NCBI RefSeq assembly: GCF_900105805.1
Contig: NZ_LT629788.1
Location: 2,170,001 to 2,234,000, forward strand
Direction: 5' to 3'
DNA: 64,000 bases
Source of the DNA: Pseudomonas moraviensis
Lineage (GTDB): Bacteria; Pseudomonadota; Gammaproteobacteria; Pseudomonadales; Pseudomonadaceae
The position numbers and the translations under genes were made by a program. Position 1 is the stretch's first letter; the number at the start of each line of letters is the position of its first letter. The notes below the pieces were generated by a model. That model made no database searches. It worked only from the letters and a program-made list of their open reading frames with translations, and was not told the origin of the DNA. This document shows, one piece after another, positions 50,894-58,247 of the stretch.

Positions 50894-53503
50894 ATGGCCG
50901 TAACTCTCGCTGCGCAGCCAATCCCCACCCCGCAACGCGCCGTGACCCGACGCCTGGCCATCGCCGTCGGCGCGCTGTTCGTTGCCGGTGTCATAGCCGC
51001 CATCAGCACCTTGCTGGGCATCGCCAAAACCCTCGATGGCAAGGACCTGGAACAGAATCAGTTCTATTCCGTGCGGGCGGTGGAAAACCGCATCACCGCG
51101 TCGAAAAACTACATCACCAGCTACGCCTACTGGACCCGCGCCTTTGAGGCGTTGAGCGGGCCGGTCGACACCGAATGGGCGTACACCGAACAGAACATGG
51201 GCAAGACCCTGTTCACCACCGATGGCTATGACGGCGTGTTCGTCCTTGATCGCAAGCGCACCAAGTACGCAGTGATTCGAGGGCAGATGGTCGAGACCGA
51301 CGTGTCCACGGTGCTGCAAGCCTCCGCCCCGGCGCTGGTCGAGCAAGTGCTGGGGCAGCCCGACCTGACCAAACCGGTCAGCAGCTATTCGCTGTTCGAA
51401 GGCTGGCCGGCGCTGATCACCGCTGCCGCAATCATCCCCAACGATGAACGCCCGCTGGATGAACTGAGAAATACCTCGGTACTGGTGTTCGTCGACAAGC
51501 TGACCCCAACCAAACTGCGCAAGATCGGCAGCGGTTATGGCCTGACCAATCTGACCCTTGCCCCGGACGAAACGATTGAATCCGGTCAGCCGCGTGTGCC
51601 ACTCGACAGCACCGGCTACAGCCTGGTCGCCGACCTGCAACGACCCGGCCAGCAATTGTTGTGGTCGCTGGTGCCACCGCTCGGCGCGACGTTTCTGGTG
51701 TTGATGCTGCTCACCGCCTATTTCTTCCGCCATGCCTTGCGCTCATCGCAATACGTCGACAACAGCATTCATGCCATGCAGGCGTCGAATCAGGCACTGG
51801 AGACGGCCAATCATGCGCTCGAAGCCAGTGAGGAACGCTTTCGTGCGGTTGCCGAAGCGGCCTCGGACTGGATCTGGGAAGTCGATGGTCAACTGGCGCT
51901 GACGTACCTGTCGGCGCGGTTCAGCGAGGTGACCGGCTACCCACAGGCCTTCTGGCTGGGGCAAGACATTGGTGAGTTGCTGACGTGCGATACCACGCCG
52001 CTGGAACTGTGGCTGCGCAAACTCAGCGAAGAAAACAGCGCGGGGGATTTGCGCTGCACCTACCGCGACCACTCCGGGCAACCGCGTCACTGCCGGCTCT
52101 CCGCTCGGCCGATTTTCGACAAGGACAGCGTCGTCGGCTATCGCGGTACCGCCAGCGACATCACCGACGAGGTCGCCGCCCACGCGCAGATCCAGCACCT
52201 GTCGATGCACGACGCCCTGACCGGTCTGCCCAACCGCAACAAACTGGCGCGGTATCTGGATGAAGTGCTGATATTGAAAGAACACGCGCCGGCGCTGTCG
52301 CTGCTGATGATCGATCTGGACAACTTCAAGCCGATCAACGATTCCCTCGGCCATCCGGCCGGTGATGCGGTATTGCAGGAAGTCGCCACGCGTCTGCGCG
52401 AATGCACCCGTGAAAACGACATCGTCGCGCGCCTCGGCGGCGACGAGTTTGTCGTGGTGCTCAACGGCATGGACAGCCATCACGAGATCGACAAGTTCTG
52501 CACACGGCTGATCGGCAGCCTGCATCAGCCGATCAATTACGAGCAGCATCCGCTGCATATCGGCGCCAGTATCGGCATCGCTCTGAGCCGTCGTCACGGC
52601 TTCGTCGCCAGCGACCTGATTCGCTATGCCGACATCGCGCTGTATCAGGCCAAGTCCGACGGCAAGAACACCTGGTGCTATTTCGAAGCGCACATGAGCG
52701 ATCAGATCCAGACGCGCCGGCAAATGGAAGATGACCTGCGCCATGCGCTCAAGCACAACGAGTTCGTTCTGCACTATCAGCCGCGTTACAAAGTCGATGG
52801 CAAACAGATTGTTTCGGTCGAAGCGCTGGTGCGCTGGCAGCATCCGACACAAGGTTTGCTCGGGCCGGACGTGTTCATTCCGCTGGCCGAGCAGACCGAC
52901 CTGATCGTGCCGCTGGGGCGCTGGGTCCTGCGCGACGCCTGCGAAACCGCGCTGGACTGGCCCCATGACATTCTCCTTTCGGTCAACCTTTCGCCTGCGC
53001 AATTTGCCCTTAGCGATGTGGTCGAGGACGTTCGCGAAGTGTTGGTCGACACGCGCTTCCCCGCCACTCGCCTGGAGCTGGAGATCACCGAGAACGTGAT
53101 GCTCAACGACACCGATGGCGCGCTCACCACCATGAACCAGCTCAAAGAACTCGGGGTACGCCTGAACATGGACGACTTCGGCACTGGCTATTCATCCCTC
53201 GGTTACCTGCGCGCCTATCCATTCGACGGGATCAAGATCGACAAACGTTTCATCGCCTCGATCAGCAGCGGCACCAATGATCGCGCCGTGGTGCAGGCGA
53301 TCATTGGCCTGGGCAAGGCCATGGGTTTGACGGTGACTGCCGAAGGCGTCGAGACCGAGGAGCAACTGGCGATTCTCGGCAAGGATCAATGCAACGAGGT
53401 GCAGGGTTATTTCATGAGTCGGCCGATCGACAAAGCGGCGTTTGCTGATCTGTTACGCGCTTCGAGATTGTCGCCAGTCAGCAAAAAAGGCCGGGTGACC
53501 TGA
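50894..53503 (+). CDS. CHASE-like/PAS/GGDEF/EAL c-di-GMP enzyme
   Basis: The start at 50894 (MAVTLAAQPIPTP) has AGGA seven bases upstream. Of 869 residues, about 18-40 and 255-282 are membrane helices around a periplasmic CHASE4-like domain (YWTRAFEAL, FVLDRKRTKYAVI). Next are a PAS domain (320-425), GGDEF (430-595, RLGGDEFVVV, with an intact RxxD I-site as REND) and EAL (605-860, SVEALVRWQHP, ITENVMLNDTDGA, NMDDFGTGYSSLGYL). Both active sites look intact, so it may make or break c-di-GMP according to signal. Confidence 0.92.
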   Translation: MAVTLAAQPIPTPQRAVTRRLAIAVGALFVAGVIAAISTLLGIAKTLDGKDLEQNQFYSVRAVENRITASKNYITSYAYWTRAFEALSGPVDTEWAYTEQNMGKTLFTTDGYDGVFVLDRKRTKYAVIRGQMVETDVSTVLQASAPALVEQVLGQPDLTKPVSSYSLFEGWPALITAAAIIPNDERPLDELRNTSVLVFVDKLTPTKLRKIGSGYGLTNLTLAPDETIESGQPRVPLDSTGYSLVADLQRPGQQLLWSLVPPLGATFLVLMLLTAYFFRHALRSSQYVDNSIHAMQASNQALETANHALEASEERFRAVAEAASDWIWEVDGQLALTYLSARFSEVTGYPQAFWLGQDIGELLTCDTTPLELWLRKLSEENSAGDLRCTYRDHSGQPRHCRLSARPIFDKDSVVGYRGTASDITDEVAAHAQIQHLSMHDALTGLPNRNKLARYLDEVLILKEHAPALSLLMIDLDNFKPINDSLGHPAGDAVLQEVATRLRECTRENDIVARLGGDEFVVVLNGMDSHHEIDKFCTRLIGSLHQPINYEQHPLHIGASIGIALSRRHGFVASDLIRYADIALYQAKSDGKNTWCYFEAHMSDQIQTRRQMEDDLRHALKHNEFVLHYQPRYKVDGKQIVSVEALVRWQHPTQGLLGPDVFIPLAEQTDLIVPLGRWVLRDACETALDWPHDILLSVNLSPAQFALSDVVEDVREVLVDTRFPATRLELEITENVMLNDTDGALTTMNQLKELGVRLNMDDFGTGYSSLGYLRAYPFDGIKIDKRFIASISSGTNDRAVVQAIIGLGKAMGLTVTAEGVETEEQLAILGKDQCNEVQGYFMSRPIDKAAFADLLRASRLSPVSKKGRVT

Positions 53504-53506
53504 GTC

Positions 53507-54508
53507 TCAACTGTGCTCGGCAACTCGAACCTTGCCGCTGAATACGCGAAAGCCGAAGGTGTTGTAGGCCAGAGTGATCGGGATCAGCACGGCGAAACCG
53601 ACCAGCATGAAGATCTGGCTGGTCGGGCCGGAAGCGGCTTCGCTCAAGGTCAGATCCGGCGGAACGATGAAGGGATACAGAGCGACCAGCATCAGTGCGA
53701 AGGCCAGGATGAAGACGCCCAGTGCGGCGAACAGCGGCACGCAATCGAAGCGGCTGCGCAAACCATTGATGAACACCATCGCTAAAGCGCTGATGACCAT
53801 CCCCGCTGGCAGCCACAGCCAGATACTGGCAAGCCGCCGGGCGTATTGCGGCTGCAACGTTGCCGTCCAACCGATCAGCACCATCAGTAACGCCACGACG
53901 ACCAGCGCCAGCACGCGGGCCTGACGCGCCGAGCGTCGTTGCAGTTCATCCTCGGTGCGCCAGTACAACCAGCACGTCCCCAGGCAGAGATAACCCAGCA
54001 CCAGCACCAGACCGCAAAACACCGGGAACGGGTTCAGCCAGTCGCGGCCATCGCCAATGTACTGACCGTCCTGATGCGCAACGCCCTGCACGAGAGTGCC
54101 AAGCACCATGCCCTGAACAAATCCGGTCAGCAACGAAGCCAGCGCCAGTACGCCGTCGACGATTCTTTTGCGCCGTTCGTTCGCTGCGTAGTCGCGGAAC
54201 TCCAACGCCATGGCGCGTGCGATCAAGGCGAGAAACATCACGATGAAAGGCACATACAGCGCCGGCAGCAGAATCGCGTACGCCAGCGGAAACAACGCCA
54301 GCAGCCCACCACCGCCGAGCACCAGCCAGGTCTCGTTGGCGTCCCACACCGGCAGAATCGTCACCGCCATGGCCCGCCGTTGCTGGCTGCAACTTGTGAG
54401 CCCCATCAGCATGCCGACGCCCAGATCGGTGCCGTCGAGCAATACGTAGTTCATTACCGAGAATGCCAGCGCGGCGGCGCACAATAGCGTCAGCCAGTCC
54501 GTGTCCAT
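53507..54508 (-). CDS. cioB: Cytochrome bd-type oxidase subunit II (CioB)
   Basis: The 333-residue protein has about eight membrane helices and the subunit II landmarks MNYVLLDGTDLGVGML, PVWDANETWLVLGGGGLLALFP and ALEFRDYAANERRKRIVDG. It is subunit II of a quinol oxidase, matching CioB/CydB length (about 335). It starts 12 bases after the cioA stop. It pairs with CioA in the inner membrane to reduce oxygen to water. No small CydX-like subunit gene is obvious after it. Confidence 0.93.
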   Translation of the reverse strand: MDTDWLTLLCAAALAFSVMNYVLLDGTDLGVGMLMGLTSCSQQRRAMAVTILPVWDANETWLVLGGGGLLALFPLAYAILLPALYVPFIVMFLALIARAMALEFRDYAANERRKRIVDGVLALASLLTGFVQGMVLGTLVQGVAHQDGQYIGDGRDWLNPFPVFCGLVLVLGYLCLGTCWLYWRTEDELQRRSARQARVLALVVVALLMVLIGWTATLQPQYARRLASIWLWLPAGMVISALAMVFINGLRSRFDCVPLFAALGVFILAFALMLVALYPFIVPPDLTLSEAASGPTSQIFMLVGFAVLIPITLAYNTFGFRVFSGKVRVAEHS

Positions 54509-54520
54509 GTGTGCGCCTCC

Positions 54521-55894
54521 TCAGTGCCCGGTTTCGTCGGCAAGGGTCGGCTGCGGCCCCGGTTGATCGGGCTGCGGCGGCTCGCGCAACAGGCGCAGCA
54601 ACACCCACAGGCCGATACCGAAGACCAACAGATAAAACAGCAGGATCAACCAGGTCGAGCCGACGACTTGCGCCCTGGACACTGACGACAGACTGTCAGC
54701 CGTACGCATCAGCCCATAGACCGTAAACGGCTGTCGCCCCACTTCAGTAACCACCCAGCCACTGAGCATCGCCAGAAACCCGGCTGGCGCCAATAGCACG
54801 CAAGCACCCAGCCATCCGCGCGCTGTATACAGGCGATTGCTCCGGCGAAGGATCAGGCTGACCACGCCCTGACCGAGCATCAGCAGCCCCAGGCCGACCA
54901 TCAGCCGAAACGCGAAAAATACTGGCGCCACGGGCGGGATGTCCTCAGCCGGGAATTCATCAAGCGCGGCGATGGTGCCAGTCAAATCGTGATGCAAATA
55001 CAGGGAGCCGATGCGTGGAATGGCGACTTCCCAATGATTGCGCCGCTCGTCCATATCCGGCCAGGCGAACAGCCGCAGCGGCTCCCCTGCCCCCGGCGCC
55101 GGCCGCGTCCACGAGCCTTCGATGGCCGCCACTTTCTGCGGCTGAGCGTGGAGACTGTGCCGACCGTGCAGATCACCGACGACAAGCTGCACTGGCATCA
55201 GCACGGCGATCACCCACAGCGCCATGGAGAATTGCAGCCGAGCGCGCGGGTTTTCTGACGCTTCGCGCAACTGCCAGCCGCTGATGCCGGCAATCAGCGT
55301 CGCACTGCCGATGAACACCGCGAGCAGCATGTGCACCAGACGATACGGAAACGACGGATTGAAAATGATCGCCCACCAATCCTCGGCGACGAAACGCCCT
55401 TCGGCGCCCATCGCATAGCCGGCGGGGGTGTGCATCCAGGAATTGGCGGAAAGGATCCAGAACGCGCTGATCAGCGAGCCCAGCGCCACCGCGCACGTTG
55501 CGAAAAAGTGCAGACGCGCACCGACCTTCTTCAGGCCGAACAACATGATGCCGAGAAATCCCGCTTCGATGAAAAACGCCGCCATCACCTCGTAGAACAT
55601 CAGCGGGCCGAGGATATCGCCAGCCTGCACTGACAGCCGAGACCAATTGAGGCCGAACTGGTATTCCAGAATCAATCCCGACGCCGTGCCCACCGCAACG
55701 TTCAGCGCAAACACCTTGAGCCAGTAGCGATAAACATCCAGATAAACCTGGCGCCCGGTCCTTAACCAGAACGCTTCCAGCACCATGAGGAAATTCGCCA
55801 GACCGATGCTGAACGCCGCCAGCACGATATGGAAGCTGATCGTGATCGCAAACTGGGCGCGGGCCGCCATCAGGGCCGAATCGACAGGCTCCAT
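54521..55894 (-). CDS. cioA: Cytochrome bd-type oxidase subunit I (CioA)
   Basis: The 457-residue protein has the CydA fold: His22 (ISFHIVLAAFSIGLANFL) as a haem ligand, a second His in RLVHMLLAVFIGSATLIAG, and the Q-loop KVAAIEGSW. The Q loop is short, as in cyanide-insensitive CioA rather than long-loop E. coli CydA. GRQPF replaces the usual GRQPW motif. It is shorter than P. aeruginosa CioA (about 488 aa), so some helices may be trimmed. It starts three bases after the VOC gene and is co-transcribed with cioB. Confidence 0.93.
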   Translation of the reverse strand: MEPVDSALMAARAQFAITISFHIVLAAFSIGLANFLMVLEAFWLRTGRQVYLDVYRYWLKVFALNVAVGTASGLILEYQFGLNWSRLSVQAGDILGPLMFYEVMAAFFIEAGFLGIMLFGLKKVGARLHFFATCAVALGSLISAFWILSANSWMHTPAGYAMGAEGRFVAEDWWAIIFNPSFPYRLVHMLLAVFIGSATLIAGISGWQLREASENPRARLQFSMALWVIAVLMPVQLVVGDLHGRHSLHAQPQKVAAIEGSWTRPAPGAGEPLRLFAWPDMDERRNHWEVAIPRIGSLYLHHDLTGTIAALDEFPAEDIPPVAPVFFAFRLMVGLGLLMLGQGVVSLILRRSNRLYTARGWLGACVLLAPAGFLAMLSGWVVTEVGRQPFTVYGLMRTADSLSSVSRAQVVGSTWLILLFYLLVFGIGLWVLLRLLREPPQPDQPGPQPTLADETGH

Positions 55895-55897
55895 TCA

Positions 55898-56287
55898 TCA
55901 GCCGCTGTAGAACACAGCAAGCTTGTTGCCTTCAGGGTCGCGCAAATAGGCCACATAAAAGTCCGGCGTGTAGGCCTCGCGAGTGCCCGGTGGGCCTTCG
56001 TCGGTGCCGCCGCTGTCCACCCCCGCCCTGTGCACCTGATCGACCTTTTGCCGGGAGTCGGCGCGAAACGCCGGCATCATGCCGTTGCCCGGAGTTGCTC
56101 GCTCGCCATTGAAAGGTTTTGAAATGTGTACGCTGCCGGGGCCGTTGGACTTGTCGAGGCAATCAGGCAGGTAGAAACAGTAATGCTCTTCGCGATCATG
56201 CCGGTAGCCAAGCGGCGTCAGGATCGCCTTGTAAAAAGCCGCCGAACGCTCGACATCGTTGGCGCCGATAAACAGATAACTGAACAT
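55898..56287 (-). CDS. VOC-family (glyoxalase-like) protein
   Basis: The 129-residue protein has the VOC beta-alpha-beta-beta-beta fold: MFSYLFIGANDVERSAAFYKAILTPLGY, FYLPDCLDKSNGP, HISKPFNGERATPGNG and YVAYLRDPEGNKLAVFY. Metal-ligand positions are partly kept, including the final Glu in DPEGNKL. CGGAGG supports the start. It lies three bases before cioA, so it is probably part of that operon. VOC members include glyoxalases, dioxygenases and resistance proteins; none is specifically indicated here. Confidence 0.87.
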   Translation of the reverse strand: MFSYLFIGANDVERSAAFYKAILTPLGYRHDREEHYCFYLPDCLDKSNGPGSVHISKPFNGERATPGNGMMPAFRADSRQKVDQVHRAGVDSGGTDEGPPGTREAYTPDFYVAYLRDPEGNKLAVFYSG

Positions 56288-56310
56288 GGGAAGTCCTCCG
56301 ATGGCAGTTT

Positions 56311-56526
56311 TCAGCCGTGCGTTTCTTCCTGGTTATGGGTAAACACGTTACCGGCATCGCGCACCAATTGGCGCCATTCGGCGCTGGTAATCAGGCCTTG
56401 CTCCTCCATCTCGTCGGCGGCCTTGAGCAACTCGTCATATTGCTGCTCCGGATCCAGCGCGGCCTCTGCCTGCTCCGCCATCTTGCGCCAGGCCGCCAGT
56501 GATGCCTTTTTCTGCTGATCGAACAT
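56311..56526 (-). CDS. Small helical hypothetical protein, 71 aa
   Basis: The product MFDQQKKASLAAWRKMAEQA... is helical and charged, with AEAALDPEQQYDELLKAADEMEEQGLITSAEWRQLVRDAGN. AGGAG lies about seven bases upstream of ATG. It lies 23 bases upstream of the VOC gene in the same direction, so VOC-cioAB may form a four-gene transcript. No family is recognised with confidence. The rest of the gap to PPK2 is repeat sequence. Confidence 0.7.
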   Translation of the reverse strand: MFDQQKKASLAAWRKMAEQAEAALDPEQQYDELLKAADEMEEQGLITSAEWRQLVRDAGNVFTHNQEETHG

Positions 56527-56616
56527 ACGGGTATCTCCTGAGGGACTTACCCGGTAGAAAAAACAGCGAGAAGGAGGTTCAGGGCAGACGACGGATGGAA
56601 GTTAATGTACAAAACC

Positions 56617-56832
56617 TTGTCGGAATGAGCCTGCTCGCGACAGCGGTATATTTGCCAGATTGAATGTGAATGTGCCTCCGTCATCGCGAGCAGGCTCGCT
56701 CCCACAGAAAAGCAAAAGCAAAATCAAGATCAAAAGATCGCAGCCTTCGGCAGCTCCTACAGTTGGATTGAGCACAACCTCAAAAGCAGGTCGGCTGTCA
56801 GGCCGCCATCGCGAGCAGGCTCGCTCCCACAG
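56617..56832. repeat. REP pair, GCAGCC-family unit and REP half-unit
   Basis: A degenerate left unit (GGAATGAGCCTGCTCGCGAC) pairs with CGAGCAGGCTCGCTCCCACA ending near 56706. Then come CAAAAGATCGCAGCCTTCGG near 56730 and a second CATCGCGAGCAGGCTCGCTC near 56808. The same string of units precedes copy A at 44411-44548. Confidence 0.85.
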
Positions 56833-56878
56833 AAAAGCAAAGCAGCGCAGCTGCCCGCGGCGAAGCCGCACCACTCAA

Positions 56879-57219
56879 CAATGAGCGCAAGCTCGAGTGC
56901 CTTTGATCTACGGGCGACGTCGGAAGGCTGAGCGGAGGGATTGATCCGGGCGTGGGAGCGAAGCGACCGTACGACGCAGTCGGACACAGCGAGTGTAGGT
57001 GCAGCGAAGCAAACCGGAGCCGCTGCGCCAGGATCGATCCCGTAGCGAAGGAACCCGAGCCTGCGAGGGCCGAACGCAGGAGCAAGCCTTTTCGGTTACC
57101 TTTTCGGCGCCTGGAAAAGGTGACTCGCCGTAAGGGCGAAACCGCCAGCCGCAGCACCGAAAAAAAACGGATATCCCCCCAAAACCCCAGCGCATGGTCG
57201 GCCCAAAGGCCGCCAAGCC
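56879..57219. repeat. Dispersed structured repeat, copy B
   Basis: This 341-base element is the partner of 44551-44899. GGGATTGATCCGGGCG (56937-56952) pairs with CGCCAGGATCGATCCC (57026-57041). Hairpin ACCTTTTC/GAAAAGGT (57098-57121, loop GGCGCCTG) and TCGCC/GGCGA around GTAAG (57125-57139) correspond to the hairpins of copy A but with different, still complementary stem bases. CGGCC/GGCCG lies near the right end. No gene is evident in the 716-base gap between the small helical gene and ppk2. Confidence 0.9.
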
Positions 57220-57242
57220 CCCCCCAAAAAAACCGGCAAATG

Positions 57243-58058
57243 TCAAAACCGCTCAGCCACCCGCTTATACGGATAATCCGGCTCCCGGTACTTGCCCGGC
57301 TTCTGCCGTTTCGGCAATTCGACCTTGTCACGCTCCACCTCTTCATAAGGGATGCGACTGAGCAGATCGGTAATAATGTTCAGCCGTGCGCGCCGTTTGT
57401 CATTGGAGTCGGCCACCATCCACGGCGCCCGATCGGTATCGGTGTGCTTGAACATCTCGTCCCGCGCCCGTGAATAGTCGAACCAGCGGCTGTAGGATTT
57501 CAGATCCATCGGCGTCAGTTTCCAGATCTTGCGCCCGTCATTGATTCGCGCTTCGAGCCGGCGGGTCTGCTCTTCGGGGCTGACCTCAAGCCAGTACTTG
57601 AGCAGGATCACCCCCGAATCGACGATGGCGTTTTCCACCCACGGGATCGACTTGAGAAACTTGTCGGCCTGTTCCTCGGTGCAAAAACCCATGACCCGCT
57701 CGACACCGGCGCGGTTGTACCAACTGCGGTCGAAGATCACCACTTCACCGCCCGCCGGCAGGTGCGGAAGATAGCGCTGCACATGCATCTGGCTCTTCTC
57801 GCGATCGGTTGGCGCCGGCAGCGCGACAACGCGAAACACTCGTGGGCTCACGCGCTCGGTAATCGCTTTGATCGTGCCGCCCTTGCCGGCACCATCGCGG
57901 CCTTCAAAGACGATACACACCTTGACACCCTTGGCGATGACCCACTCCTGCAGCTTGACCAGCTCCACGTGCAGCTTGCGCAACTGGTCGAGGTAGTCCT
58001 TGTTTTTCAAGCGCGGGCGTTCTATGGCCTTTGCGGGTTTCTTCCTGTCTTTCGCCAT
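57243..58058 (-). CDS. ppk2: Polyphosphate kinase 2 (PPK2 class I)
   Basis: The start at 58058 (MAKDRKKPAKAIERPRLKNKDY) has GAGGA seven bases upstream; ATG 58079 lacks one. The 271-residue protein has Walker A GRDGAGKGG (53-61), FDRSWYNRAGVERVMGF as the Walker B/lid region and KYWLEVSPEEQTRRLEAR. PPK2 transfers phosphate between polyphosphate and nucleoside diphosphates; class I members mainly make GTP or ATP from polyP. It is a soluble enzyme linked to stress and biofilm physiology. No ppk1 or ppx is adjacent. Confidence 0.95.
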   Translation of the reverse strand: MAKDRKKPAKAIERPRLKNKDYLDQLRKLHVELVKLQEWVIAKGVKVCIVFEGRDGAGKGGTIKAITERVSPRVFRVVALPAPTDREKSQMHVQRYLPHLPAGGEVVIFDRSWYNRAGVERVMGFCTEEQADKFLKSIPWVENAIVDSGVILLKYWLEVSPEEQTRRLEARINDGRKIWKLTPMDLKSYSRWFDYSRARDEMFKHTDTDRAPWMVADSNDKRRARLNIITDLLSRIPYEEVERDKVELPKRQKPGKYREPDYPYKRVAERF

Positions 58059-58247
58059 GAATCGATCCTCGCGCTTCAACAGCCCAGTGAAATTGTTTAT
58101 TGACCCTGGAGGCCTGATCCGTGAGGTTAGTCCACGCCCGGTTGTTTGCCATTGCCGGGGAAAAAAGCCGGATCATCATGTGTTTCCTGCATTTGTTCTG
58201 ACGTCGCACTGTTCATTGCCCGATCCCCTGTTTGCTGGAGTTTTTCG

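Noticed and set aside
56879..57219. tRNA or rRNA fragment in the structured repeat
   Set aside because: I see no cloverleaf, CCA end or rRNA-like sequence; only the hairpins described.
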